Shown here in pieces: positions 36,296 through 45,352 of a DNA stretch of 64,000 bases. Every line of letters begins with the position of its first letter. Within the stretch, counting starts at the first letter, position 1. A model generated the notes under the pieces. The model was given only the letters and a program-made list of their open reading frames with translations, searched no databases and was not told the origin of the DNA. Source of the DNA: Centipeda felix (GTDB lineage Bacteria > Bacillota > Negativicutes > Selenomonadales > Selenomonadaceae); contig NZ_LT891959.1 of NCBI RefSeq assembly GCF_900186465.1, forward strand, positions 642,921 to 706,920. Reading direction: 5' to 3'. The position numbers and the translations under genes are program-made.

Positions 36296-37090
36296 ATGGA
36301 TATGGAACAAAAGAAACGTCGATACCTTGAGAAAATCAAACAGCTTCGGTTGATGGATGACACGTTCTTTAACACCTGCTTTGATGGAAATATCCCCTGC
36401 ATGGAGGTCGTACTCCGTGCTATCATGGGAAATGATCGTCTACGCGTGACAGAAGTTATTACCCAGCAGAGTGTGCCAAATCTCTATGGACGTGCCGTAT
36501 GATTCGACGCACTTGCGACCGATGGCGAGACCATTTACGATGTGGAGATACAACGCAGCGACGAGGGGGCAATTCCACGTCGAGCGAGGTTCAACAGCAG
36601 CATGATTAATTCGCGTGAGGTCAGCAAGGGAACACTCTTCCCCGATCTGCCGGAAACCTACGTCATCTTTATCACCGAACATGACGTATGGAAACGTAGC
36701 AAACCGCTCTACAAGGTGCGTCGAACCTTCGAAGATACTGAGGAGATATTCGACGACGGTGCTCATATTCTCTATGTCAATGGAGAATGCCGGAGTGAAA
36801 GCTTGCTGGGGCGTCTCATGCATGACTTCTTTTGCAGTGATCCAAATGATATGTACAGCGATGTACTCGCCGAGCGCGTACGCTTTTTCAAAGAAGACGA
36901 AAAGGGGGTTGCAGCTATGTGTAAGATAATGGAAGAAATACGAAAAGACGGAGAAGTTCAGGGGGCAGAAACGGAGCGCCTAAAGAACATCAAAAGTCTC
37001 ATTCAGCGAATGGGGGTTACTGCCGAGGTCGCAATGGATGCACTAAACATTGCAAAGGACGATCAACCAAAGTATCTGGCACTCCTCTAA
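36296..37090 (+). pseudogene. PD-(D/E)XK nuclease family transposase-type protein (Rpn/TIGR01784-like), nonsense codon
   Basis: Two reading frames in the same phase, 36296-36502 and 36503-37090, join across one in-frame TGA (36500-36502): GRAV-stop-FDALATDGETIYDVEIQRSDEG. The joined protein of about 264 residues follows the family pattern: LKPLDDTFF-like start, IYDVEIQ (the nuclease D...ExQ core), RARFNSSMI, PETYVIFITEHDVW, HILYVNG, LMHDFFCSDPNDMY and a C-terminal EIRKDGEVQGAETERLKNI coiled part. A single C-to-T change in a CGA Arg codon would explain the stop. The core lies downstream of the stop, so the short N-terminal product is inactive. Restart at the ATG at 36542 would lose the first Asp. 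Confidence 0.85.
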
Positions 37091-37134
37091 TGAGGAAGTC
37101 TGCGTCATTTGTTGCATACACATATTTTACGTCA

Positions 37135-37172
37135 GAAGCCGGTGTTTGAAGACACTGGTTTCTGTGCTTTTT
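37135..37172 (+). terminator. Hairpin after the nuclease pseudogene
   Basis: GAAGCCGGTGT pairs with ACACTGGTTTC (two G-U pairs) over a 6-base loop; TTTTT follows at 37168-37172. Confidence 0.55.
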
Positions 37173-37182
37173 GCACAAAATT

Positions 37183-37221
37183 GAGGCTGCTGCACGTTTG
37201 TTTCGTGCAACAGCCTCTTTT
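37183..37221. terminator. Bidirectional terminator closing the dcw cluster
   Basis: GAGGCTGCTGCACG (37183-37196) pairs with CGTGCAACAGCCTC (37204-37217) over a 7-base loop. T runs follow on the plus strand (TTTT) and the minus strand (AATTTTG). It lies 60 bases after the ftsZ stop. Confidence 0.8.
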
Positions 37222-37280
37222 CTCTATCGTGAATTGTATCTAGTTTTACTACGCAATCCCTCTGTGCGACGGTTCTCTGC

Positions 37281-38519
37281 TCACCGTTTGCGCATCCACG
37301 CGGGAATGTCGATGATGTCCGTGCCGCCTGCACCGCTGTTCGGTTCAACGACGTTCATGCGGCTCTGCTGTCCGCCGGAGGGCGGAACGATCGCAGCGGC
37401 GGGACGCGCCTGTGCCTGCGGCTGTGCGGGACGCGCGGGCTCCTTTGGCGTACTCGATGCACTGCCGAGCCCCGGCATGCGGATCCAGTCCTCGGAGATG
37501 CCTGTCGTCGTCTCTTCCTGTGCCGCAGCGGTACCGGGTGCGCTCCCCGCGCTCGCGCCGAAGCCCGTCGCGACAACGGTGACGCGGACGCTGTCCTCCA
37601 AGCTGTCATCGACACCGATACCCCAGATGATGTTCGCCTGACGGCCGTTTGCCGCATTCGTAATCATGCTGTTGAGCCACTCAGATGCCTCGTTGACCTC
37701 GAACATGCTGAGGTTCTTCGATCCCGTAAAGTTGAGGATGACAGAGGTCGCGCCTTCGATGCTGGTCTCAAGGAGCGGCGACTCGATCGCCGCCTTTGCT
37801 GCCGCAACGGATGCACCCTCGCCGCGCGCCTCGCCGATGCCCATGATCGCAGCACCGCCGTTTGCCATGGTCGTATGCACGTCGGCAAAGTCGAGGTTGA
37901 CGACGCCCTGATTCGTAATGAGGTCGGTGATGCCCTTGACGCCCTGCCAGAGGACGTTATCCACCTTGCTGAATGCCTCGGTGACGGGCGTGCTCTTGTC
38001 GATGATCTTCATCAGGCGGTCGTTCGGGATGGTGATGATGGTATCAACGTGCTGCTGCAGGTTCTCGATGCCCGAGTCTGCGTTGCGCGCACGCGTCATT
38101 CCCTCATAGGAGAAGGGACGCGTCACAACGGCGACGGTCAGTGCGCCGAGTTCACGCGCGCACTCCGCCACGACGGGAGCTGCGCCCGTTCCCGTGCCGC
38201 CGCCCATACCAGCCGTGATAAAGACCATATCCGCACCGCGCAGTGCCTCTAGTATCTGCTCGCGGCTTTCTGTCGCCGCCGCCTCGCCGATCTCCGGGCG
38301 CGCACCTGCACCGAGTCCGCGCGTACGCTTCTCGCCGATCTGGATACGGACAGCCGCCTTGGATTGGAGCAGTGCCTGCGAATCCGTATTGATCGCCACA
38401 AACTCAACGCCCTGCAGACCGGAGTCGATCATGTTGTTGACGGCGTTTCCGCCGCCGCCGCCGACGCCGATGACGATGATCTTTGCGAGCTCTTCAAAGT
38501 TATCATCCATTTCGAACAC
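37281..38519 (-). CDS. ftsZ: Cell division protein FtsZ
   Basis: The 412-residue tubulin-like GTPase forms the division ring. It has [16 protein letters not shown], the GTP signature [11 protein letters not shown], the T7 loop [12 protein letters not shown] and the C-terminal conserved peptide DIPAWMRKR, which binds partner proteins. A variable linker rich in A, P, Q and G covers about 315-400. The likely start is GTG at 38519 ([14 protein letters not shown]), with GGAGG 8 bases before it; an ATG at 38534 has no site. It ends the dcw cluster, 137 bases after sbp. A TGGTAAAAT extended -10 near 38583 suggests an extra promoter. ftsA is absent. Confidence 0.97.
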   Translation of the reverse strand: MFEMDDNFEELAKIIVIGVGGGGGNAVNNMIDSGLQGVEFVAINTDSQALLQSKAAVRIQIGEKRTRGLGAGARPEIGEAAATESREQILEALRGADMVFITAGMGGGTGTGAAPVVAECARELGALTVAVVTRPFSYEGMTRARNADSGIENLQQHVDTIITIPNDRLMKIIDKSTPVTEAFSKVDNVLWQGVKGITDLITNQGVVNLDFADVHTTMANGGAAIMGIGEARGEGASVAAAKAAIESPLLETSIEGATSVILNFTGSKNLSMFEVNEASEWLNSMITNAANGRQANIIWGIGVDDSLEDSVRVTVVATGFGASAGSAPGTAAAQEETTTGISEDWIRMPGLGSASSTPKEPARPAQPQAQARPAAAIVPPSGGQQSRMNVVEPNSGAGGTDIIDIPAWMRKR

Positions 38520-38656
38520 AGTCTCAGCCTCCATGTAGGATTTATCACAGAATCTATCAATAGACAGTATTTTTCCTCGTATATTTTACCATGAAATCCG
38601 CTACATTTCTATAGTGTAGAAAAATTTTTACAAACCGATGTGAATGCGCTCTGCGT

Positions 38657-39028
38657 TCAGGGATTGCGCAGCATGGACTTGTGTCCACCGCCGCGATAGT
38701 CGCGCAGGAGATAGCGGCGCAGCATGGCGAGGTTCTTGAACATACGGAAACCGAACGCAAGCAGGGCGACGTAGTACAGGTCGATGCCGAGGCGGTCGCC
38801 GATAAAGACGAGCGCCGCCGCGAGCAGGGTGTTCGAGAAGAATCCCGTCACAAAGACGCGCTTGTCGAACCGCTCGGAGACGACGGCGCGCAGTCCGCCG
38901 AAGGCGGCGTCGAGGGCGGCGACGAGGGCGACGGAGAAGATCTTCGAATACGCAACGGGAATGACGAGCGGGCTGCTGTAACCGATCACGAGCCCGAGGA
39001 GAACGCTGACGATGACGATGTAGATCAT
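38657..39028 (-). CDS. sbp: Small basic protein family (DUF1290, Sbp)
   Basis: The 123-residue membrane protein has about four hydrophobic segments and the family pattern MIYIVIVSVLLGLVIGY, SVALVAALDAAFGGLRAV, FVTGFFSNTLLAAALVFIGDRLGIDLYYVALLAFG and a basic tail. Such proteins sit beside ftsZ and DUF881 genes in Firmicutes and Actinobacteria. Their role is not settled. It overlaps the DUF881 gene by 4 bases. An opposite-strand frame over the same bases was discarded as a shadow. Confidence 0.88.
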   Translation of the reverse strand: MIYIVIVSVLLGLVIGYSSPLVIPVAYSKIFSVALVAALDAAFGGLRAVVSERFDKRVFVTGFFSNTLLAAALVFIGDRLGIDLYYVALLAFGFRMFKNLAMLRRYLLRDYRGGGHKSMLRNP

Positions 39029-39726
39029 TTGCTTTCCTCCTCACGCTCTGCTGTCTCACGGGCATAGGACTGCCGTATGCTGCCGCGGTACGGTGGGATA
39101 TAGACATCGTTGCTCGCCTTGATGTCGAGCTGGATGCCCCAGACGCCGAGTGTCTCCGCCACGCCGCCGCGCATGCGCAGAGCATTTTCGAGAGACTTCT
39201 TATCGCCGATGGCGCGAATCTCAAACGGTGCGGACGAGCGCACGTTGTTCACGGAGAGGGTCGGCCCCGCACAGCGAATTTCGGATGTCCCCGTCAGGCG
39301 CTGTCCATTGATGGCGATGGCCTCTGCGCCTGCAGCGCGCAGCTCGTTGACGACACGCAGGAGGTCGTCGTCATGGATGACATAGAGATTCGGGTTCTCC
39401 CCCGCCTTGACGGGCTTCGTGCTGTCGTCCATGCGCACGACCACGCCCTCACCCTCGAGTGGCACGAGTGCCGCGCGATAGCGCAGGAGATCCTTATCCT
39501 GCTGATTGTCCGTACTCACCGCCGCTGTCTGCATCTTGTGCAGTTCCTCACTCAGTTCGTCGCGCTCGTGCTCAGTCTGGAGCAGACGGTCGGAGATCTC
39601 CTCGATGCGCTGCTGGGAGAGACTTCCCTTCGCGTCCTGCGCCGTACGGAACTGTACGGCGACCATAAATCCAATCAATACACAGACGAGGGCGATGAGC
39701 CACCCGCCGCGCCGGAATTGTTCCAT
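39025..39726 (-). CDS. DUF881 family division-cluster protein
   Basis: The 233-residue protein has one N-terminal membrane anchor (WLIALVCVLIGFMVAVQF), a coiled-coil stretch (about 35-80; QQRIEEISDRLLQTEHERDELSEELHKMQ) and a DUF881 domain (about 90-215; EGVVVRMDDSTKP, HDDDLLRVVNELRAAGAEAIAINGQRLTGTSEIRCAGPTLSVNN). DUF881 proteins lie next to ftsQ/ftsZ in Firmicutes. Their function is unknown. It is immediately adjacent to ftsQ. Confidence 0.88.
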   Translation of the reverse strand: MEQFRRGGWLIALVCVLIGFMVAVQFRTAQDAKGSLSQQRIEEISDRLLQTEHERDELSEELHKMQTAAVSTDNQQDKDLLRYRAALVPLEGEGVVVRMDDSTKPVKAGENPNLYVIHDDDLLRVVNELRAAGAEAIAINGQRLTGTSEIRCAGPTLSVNNVRSSAPFEIRAIGDKKSLENALRMRGGVAETLGVWGIQLDIKASNDVYIPPYRGSIRQSYARETAEREEESK

Positions 39727-40455
39727 TTATTTTCCCTCTGCTGTTTTGTCTGCCAGCTTGATGAACGGCGCATCATAGCTGAAATCCACATACTCAACGG
39801 TATGCCGTGTGGTTTTCTGGTCGCGCAGGAAGTCCTGTGTCAGTGCCGCCTTGTCCGGGATCCCCGTCAGCTGCCCGAGGCGGATGGGGAGCGCCGTCTT
39901 GGTATAGGCGACGACGGCGTCCGGATTTCTGAGGCTGACCTCCGAGATCTCGCCGATGTCTGCGGGGTCGATGCGCGCGAGGAAGCTGATCGCCTGTGCG
40001 ACCTGCGGGTCGTTGTTGTCGTCGCCGATGTAGAGGTCGCGCAGCTTGACACCTGTGATGATTGGAATGTCCGCGCCCTTGAGCGAGCGATAGCTCGCAA
40101 TCACCTTGCCCTGTCGGTCAAAGTCGAGATAGCCGTAGTCACAGGCGACCGTCGCGACGGGAATGCGCTCGACGATGTCCATCTCGATCTTGTGCGGCAG
40201 CTGGCGGCGGACGACGGCGGACTCGATGCGCAGGTCGCGCAGGAGATTCGTCGTCATCTCGTCGGTTTTTAGCTCAAAGAGCCGCTGCCCGTAGTGGATC
40301 CGTGCGATCTCACAGAGCTCATTCTCATCGAGATGCACGTTTCCATGGACGACGAGCTGCTGAAAGGTGAAGAGCGGCGAGTACACGAGGACGGCAATGA
40401 TGCCGCTCGCACACAGGAGGTAGAACGCCCCGCGCAGGATGCGACGAGAGCTCAT
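39727..40455 (-). CDS. ftsQ: Cell division protein FtsQ/DivIB
   Basis: The 242-residue bitopic protein has an N-terminal membrane segment (about 8-30), a POTRA domain (FQQLVVHGNVHLDENELCEIARI...) and the FtsQ beta domain (RRQLPHKIEMDIVERIPVATV through about 215). It is a scaffold linking division proteins. The start at 40455 overlaps the murC-ddl stop by 4 bases (ATGA), so a longer frame from 40491 was not chosen. No murB lies before it, unlike many Firmicutes clusters. Confidence 0.9.
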   Translation of the reverse strand: MSSRRILRGAFYLLCASGIIAVLVYSPLFTFQQLVVHGNVHLDENELCEIARIHYGQRLFELKTDEMTTNLLRDLRIESAVVRRQLPHKIEMDIVERIPVATVACDYGYLDFDRQGKVIASYRSLKGADIPIITGVKLRDLYIGDDNNDPQVAQAISFLARIDPADIGEISEVSLRNPDAVVAYTKTALPIRLGQLTGIPDKAALTQDFLRDQKTTRHTVEYVDFSYDAPFIKLADKTAEGK

Positions 40456-42809
40456 CGCCGATACCCCGCCAACGCGAGGATCCTTTCGCACAGCTCGGGG
40501 AACTCGATGCCGAGCGCACGCGCCGCATCCGGGACAAGCGAGGTCTCTGTCATGCCCGGTACGGCGTTCAGCTCAATGACGTAGGGACGATTCTCTGCGC
40601 TCAGCAGGAGATCAACGCGCGCGAGACCGCTGCAGCCACAGGCGGCGTACGCACGGCGTGCCAGTTGCTCGACTTCGCTGCGGCACGCATCGGAGAGCGG
40701 TGCCGGGACGATATGTGTCGATGCCCCCGGGGTATACTTACTGTCGTAGTCATAGCGTCCCGAAACAGACCGGATCTCGATGACGGGCATGACCTCTGCC
40801 GCGGCTGGAGTACCCCAGACAGCGACGGTCAGCTCTCGCCCCTCGATGAACTCCTCGACGAGCACCTCATCCCCGTAGGAGAACGCCGCATCGAGCGCTG
40901 GCGAGAGCTCCTCGTCCCGCGTGACGATGTAGACGCCGATGCTCGACCCCTGCTCCGGTGCCTTGACGACGAGCGGCAGGGAGAATGCAGTCCGTATCTC
41001 ACGCGGCGTATCCGCCGTGCGCTCGCTCGCATAGAAGCTCATGCAGCGCGGCGTCGGGATGTCCTCGGCGGCCAGTACGCGCTTTGCCATGATTTTATCC
41101 ATGGTCAGCGCAGCGGCGCGCACACCAGAGCCCGTATACGGAATGCCGAGCATGTCGAGCGTGCCCTGCAGGATGCCGTCCTCGCCGTATTTTCCATGAA
41201 GGGCGTTGAATACAATCGCGGGATGGAGTGTCTGAATCTCCTCGGCAAAGGTTGCGGGGTTCAGCTCCATGCCGACGGCGGGATAGCCCTTGGCGCAGAG
41301 TGCCTGCAGGATGGCAGCACCCGAGCGGCGCGAGACCTCTGCCTCGGAGGAGGGGCCGCCCATGACGACGACGATCGGATACGCATCCGACTCCGCGATA
41401 CCTGCCGTCCCCGCTGTTCCTGCGCGCAGCTGCGCGACGAGTGTCTCACCGACCTCGAGGATGTTGCCCGCGCCCATCGTGATGACGAGGTCGCCCGCAC
41501 GCACCTGCTGGGCGAGATAGCGTTCGAGATCCGCACGGTCCGGCAGGTAGACAACGTCCTGTCCCGTCTGACGCACGACTTCCTCCATCACGGTCTCACC
41601 GCTGATGCCCGGAATCGGTGTCTCTCCCGCCGCATAGACATCCGTGATCAGAAGCAGGTCGGCATCCGCAAAGCATTTTCCAAACTCCGCGCGCAGGAGC
41701 TGTGTCCGCGAGTAGCGATGCGGCTGAAAGACGCAGATAAGCCGCTCGGGGTTCGTCTGCCGTGCTGCCGCAAGGGTGACGGCGATCTCCGTCGGATGAT
41801 GCGCATAGTCGTCCACGACCCAGACGCCGCGCTCCTTTCCCTTCGTCTGGAAGCGACGCTTCGCACCGTGGAACTGGGCGAGTGCGTCACAAATCGCAGG
41901 GAACTCCACACCCGCGAGGCGCGCAACGGCGATACAGGCGAGCGCGTTGAGGACGTTGTGGCGCCCCGGAATATTGAGCAGCACGCGCCCCATCTCCGTC
42001 CCGCGCTCATGAACGGTAAACGAGATCACAGAGCCGCGCGTCTCGATGTTCGATGCGCGGTAATCCGCCTCATGGTCGATGGCGTAGGAAACGACCTTAT
42101 GCGCTGTCTCGCGTGCGATATTGCGCAGGATTTCGTTTTCAAAGCAGAGCACTGCCGTCCCGTCCGTATCCACCTGCTCGATGAACTGACGGAATGCCGC
42201 GATGATCTTCTCCATCGTTCCGTAGTGATCCATGTGGTCGTCCTCGACGTTGGTCACCACGGCGATATGCGGACGCAGCTTGAGGAAGGATCCGTCGCTC
42301 TCGTCCGCCTCCGAGACGAGGTAGCGGCTCGTGCCGAGCTTCGCGTTCGTCCCGAGATCGGGCACCTCACCGCCGACGATGATGGTCGGCGATACGCCGA
42401 CGTGGTCAAGGGTTACGCCGATCATCGAGGTCGTCGTCGTCTTGCCGTGCGAGCCCGCGACAGCGATGCCGTCGTACTCGTTGACGAGTGCCGCATTGAT
42501 GTCCGAACGATGGAGCTTGGGGATGCGCAGATCCCACGCTGCAATCACCTCGGGGTTATCGTACGGGATCGCCGTGGAGACGACGATGGCATCTGCGCCG
42601 CGCACGTGCTCCGCATGCTGACCATCCGTCCACACATGCGCACCAAGACGGGCAAGCTCGCCGATGAGCGGAGAGTTGCCCGTGTCCGAGCCGGATACCG
42701 TGTAGCCGAGCTGGAGGAGGATCTTGGCCAAGGGGCTCATCCCCGCCCCGCCGATTCCGACAAAATGAATCTTCTGAATCCCCTTCAATTCCTTGAGCAA
42801 CGTATTCAC
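40452..42809 (-). CDS. murC-ddl: MurC-Ddl fusion: UDP-MurNAc-L-alanine ligase / D-alanine-D-alanine ligase
   Basis: The 785-residue protein joins two peptidoglycan ligases. Residues about 1-465 are MurC: GIGGAGMSPLAKILL, GSHGKTTTT (P-loop), SEADESDGSFL, DDYAHHPTEI. A short linker (LRAGTAGTAGIAESDA) leads to Ddl at about 485-785: VVVMGGPSSEAEVSRRSG, TGSGVRAAALTMDKIMAKR, VVKAPEQGSSIGV, VEEFIEGRELTV, YDYDSKYTPGAS and VIELNAVPGMT. One chain therefore adds L-Ala to UDP-MurNAc and makes the D-Ala-D-Ala that MurF uses. A MurC-Ddl fusion is known in Chlamydia. It overlaps murG and ftsQ by 4 bases each. Confidence 0.95.
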   Translation of the reverse strand: MNTLLKELKGIQKIHFVGIGGAGMSPLAKILLQLGYTVSGSDTGNSPLIGELARLGAHVWTDGQHAEHVRGADAIVVSTAIPYDNPEVIAAWDLRIPKLHRSDINAALVNEYDGIAVAGSHGKTTTTSMIGVTLDHVGVSPTIIVGGEVPDLGTNAKLGTSRYLVSEADESDGSFLKLRPHIAVVTNVEDDHMDHYGTMEKIIAAFRQFIEQVDTDGTAVLCFENEILRNIARETAHKVVSYAIDHEADYRASNIETRGSVISFTVHERGTEMGRVLLNIPGRHNVLNALACIAVARLAGVEFPAICDALAQFHGAKRRFQTKGKERGVWVVDDYAHHPTEIAVTLAAARQTNPERLICVFQPHRYSRTQLLRAEFGKCFADADLLLITDVYAAGETPIPGISGETVMEEVVRQTGQDVVYLPDRADLERYLAQQVRAGDLVITMGAGNILEVGETLVAQLRAGTAGTAGIAESDAYPIVVVMGGPSSEAEVSRRSGAAILQALCAKGYPAVGMELNPATFAEEIQTLHPAIVFNALHGKYGEDGILQGTLDMLGIPYTGSGVRAAALTMDKIMAKRVLAAEDIPTPRCMSFYASERTADTPREIRTAFSLPLVVKAPEQGSSIGVYIVTRDEELSPALDAAFSYGDEVLVEEFIEGRELTVAVWGTPAAAEVMPVIEIRSVSGRYDYDSKYTPGASTHIVPAPLSDACRSEVEQLARRAYAACGCSGLARVDLLLSAENRPYVIELNAVPGMTETSLVPDAARALGIEFPELCERILALAGYRR

Positions 42810-43921
42810 CCTTCTCTTTTTCCGATACGCAGCGCGAGTGCTGCAATTTCCTCTGCCGCCTCAGGTTTTCCGAGGCGTTTCATCGCCGCCGCCATCGCAT
42901 CTCTGCGCGCGTCGTCGGCCAGCAGACGGTCAAGTGCCGCCGACAGCACCGTGCCGTCGAGGCTGCGGTTGAGGATCACCTCAGCTGCGCCCGCCGCCTC
43001 CATGGCGCGTGCATTCTTCTCCTGATGATTCTCCGCCGCATACGGATACGGGATGAGGATCGCGGGCACCCCCCGTGCCGCAAGTTCCGCCAGCCCTGTC
43101 GCCCCCGCGCGAAAGACGGCAACATCCGCCATCGCCATCGCCTGCGGCATATTGTAGAGATACGGCACAACGCGCAGATGCGGATACTGCGATACATCGA
43201 CGCCCGCATTGCGAATGCGCGCGCACGTATCCTCGTACTCCTCCGCGCCCGTGACGTGGAGGTACTGTACCTCTGTCTGCTGCGCCGCGAGGCAGATTAC
43301 CTCGACCATGGCACGGTTGATCGTACGCGCCCCACGGCTGCCGCCCGAGACGAGCACCGTCTTTTTCGACGGATCAAAGTCAAACGCCGCCGCACCCTCC
43401 GCCCGCGTTGCTGTGAGCACCTCGGGACGGATGGGGTTGCCCGTGACGTAGGTCTTTTCCGCGGGAAAGACGCGCCGCGCATCCTCCATCCCGACGGCGA
43501 TCGCCGTCGCAAAACGGGAGAGGATACGGTTCGTCACCCCCGCCACGGCGTTCTGCTCCTGCACGAGCGTCGGGACGCCCGCGAGACTCGCCGCGAGGAG
43601 AATCGGCCCCGCAACGTAGCCGCCCGTCCCGATGGCGATATCGGGATGAAAGCCATGCACGATGCCGCGCGCCCGCGCAACGGCACGCACAGCACGCCAT
43701 GCCCGCAGTACATTCTCGAACGAGAGATGCCGCTCGAAGCCCGCGAGATCGACGGCGATGAAGTTCAGCCCCTCGCGCGGCACGATGTCCGCCTCCAGAC
43801 CGTGGGGGGTACCGACGTAGAGGATGCGTGCCGACGGCTCGCGCCGCTGGATCGCGCGGATAATCGTGAGTGCAGGGTAGATGTGACCGCCCGTGCCGCC
43901 GCCCGATACGATGATGTTCAT
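42806..43921 (-). CDS. murG: UDP-GlcNAc:undecaprenyl-PP-MurNAc-pentapeptide GlcNAc transferase
   Basis: The 371-residue GT28 protein makes lipid II on the inner face of the membrane. It begins MNIIVSGGGTGGHIYPALTI (first glycine loop), has HEQN-like VQEQNAVAGVTNR, VSGGSRGARTIN and the donor-binding FRAGATGLAELAARGVPAILIPYPYAAENHQEKNA. It overlaps both murD and murC-ddl by 4 bases. The usual ftsW gene between murD and murG is absent. Confidence 0.97.
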   Translation of the reverse strand: MNIIVSGGGTGGHIYPALTIIRAIQRREPSARILYVGTPHGLEADIVPREGLNFIAVDLAGFERHLSFENVLRAWRAVRAVARARGIVHGFHPDIAIGTGGYVAGPILLAASLAGVPTLVQEQNAVAGVTNRILSRFATAIAVGMEDARRVFPAEKTYVTGNPIRPEVLTATRAEGAAAFDFDPSKKTVLVSGGSRGARTINRAMVEVICLAAQQTEVQYLHVTGAEEYEDTCARIRNAGVDVSQYPHLRVVPYLYNMPQAMAMADVAVFRAGATGLAELAARGVPAILIPYPYAAENHQEKNARAMEAAGAAEVILNRSLDGTVLSAALDRLLADDARRDAMAAAMKRLGKPEAAEEIAALALRIGKREG

Positions 43922-45327
43922 AGTTCGTTCACAAGCCTCTTGAAATCGCGCCCGCGCTCCTCGTAGCCGCCATACATATCAAAGCTCGCACAGGCAGGCG
44001 AGAGGAGGACGATCTGCCCCTCCACTGCGAGCTCGCGCGCCAAATGCACGGCCTTTTCCATGTGGTAGCCGACGCGGTGGATCTGTGCCTCCGGAATGCC
44101 CGCATCCCGCGCGGCTGCCGCAAACCGCTCTGCCGCATCACCGACGAGGATCAGCTCATCGACGCGCGCGTGCACAAGCTCCATAAACTCCCCCAGATCG
44201 GTCAGCTTGTCGTCGCCGCCCGCGATGAGGATGATGTGTCCGTCGAACGCCTCAAGTGCCTTGATCGCGGAGTCCGTATTCGTCGCCTTCGAGTCGTTGT
44301 AGTAGCTGACCCCCGCGAGTGCGCGCACAAACTCGATGCGGTGCTCAACGCCCTTGAAGGCGCGCAGAACGGGGCGCATTTCCGCGGGCGTCACTCCGGC
44401 AAAGAGCGCCATCGCCGACGCCGCGAGTACGTTTTCCACGTTATGCGCACCGGGGATGCCCAGTTCATCGGCGGGAATCAGGACGTGCTCCGCACCGTCC
44501 CAGCGAATGACGATCATGCCGTCCGCACGGACGCACGCCCCCTCCGCCAGTTCCTCCCTGCGGCTGAACAGGCAGACGCGCCCCGCCGCGCGCTCTGCCA
44601 TGCCGCGCGTGTGCGGATCATCGGCGTTCAGTACGAGATAGTCCTCCGCCGTCTGCGCGGCGAAGAGCTTTTCCTTCATCGCCTGATAGACCTCCATCGA
44701 GCCATGGCGCACGATGTGATCCGGCGTGATGTTCAGCTCCGCGACAATGTGTGCATGAAAATGCGTGGTCGCTTCCATCTGATAGCTTGAGATCTCAGCG
44801 GCAATCGCTCCCTCGGCTGGCGTCTCCTGTGCCACGTCGATGAGTGGAACGCCGATGTTGCCGCCCACGCCGACCACAGGAAAATGCGCGTGCAGAAGCT
44901 CGCCGAGCAGGGTCGTCGTCGTCGTCTTGCCGTTCGTCCCCGTGATGGCGCAGATCGGCGCACGGGCGATCTCGCCCGCCAGCTCCACCTCGGTCGTGAC
45001 GCGGATGCCGCGCGCGCGCGCCGCCTGTACGAGGGGGATGCGCTCGGGCACGGCAGGGGAAAGGACGAGGAGATCCACCCCGCCGAGCAGTTCTTCCCTT
45101 TGTGCACCAAAGACGCAGGTGATGCCCTGCGCCCTTAAATCCTCAATATGCTGCTGGGTGAGCGGATCGCGTTCGGCGTCCGTCTCGTCCTTTGCGTCCG
45201 AGAGCACCACCTGTGCGCCCTGAGCCGCCAGATACTTTGCCGCCGCAAATCCACTGATACCCGCGCCGATGACGAGTGCCGACTGATTATGATAGGACAA
45301 TTCCCGATATCTCCCTTGGTAAATCAT
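43918..45327 (-). CDS. murD: UDP-MurNAc-L-Ala:D-Glu ligase
   Basis: The 469-residue Mur ligase has ALVIGAGISGFAAAKYLAAQG, the P-loop GTNGKTTTTTLLGELL, LNITPDHIVRHGSMEVY, FKGVEHRIEFV, YNDSKATNTDSAIKAL and LSPACASFDMYGGYEERGRDF. It adds D-glutamate to UDP-MurNAc-L-Ala. It follows mraY by 25 bases and overlaps murG by 4 bases. Confidence 0.97.
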   Translation of the reverse strand: MIYQGRYRELSYHNQSALVIGAGISGFAAAKYLAAQGAQVVLSDAKDETDAERDPLTQQHIEDLRAQGITCVFGAQREELLGGVDLLVLSPAVPERIPLVQAARARGIRVTTEVELAGEIARAPICAITGTNGKTTTTTLLGELLHAHFPVVGVGGNIGVPLIDVAQETPAEGAIAAEISSYQMEATTHFHAHIVAELNITPDHIVRHGSMEVYQAMKEKLFAAQTAEDYLVLNADDPHTRGMAERAAGRVCLFSRREELAEGACVRADGMIVIRWDGAEHVLIPADELGIPGAHNVENVLAASAMALFAGVTPAEMRPVLRAFKGVEHRIEFVRALAGVSYYNDSKATNTDSAIKALEAFDGHIILIAGGDDKLTDLGEFMELVHARVDELILVGDAAERFAAAARDAGIPEAQIHRVGYHMEKAVHLARELAVEGQIVLLSPACASFDMYGGYEERGRDFKRLVNEL

Positions 45328-45352
45328 TCAAAAGTTTGCGTAGCGCAGAGCG

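Noticed and set aside
37091-37130. TGAGGAAGTCTGCGTCATTTG after the nuclease pseudogene, resembling a MITE end and interior
   Set aside because: Only a short partial match; no second end or 2-base flank could be found, so a fourth copy is not supported.
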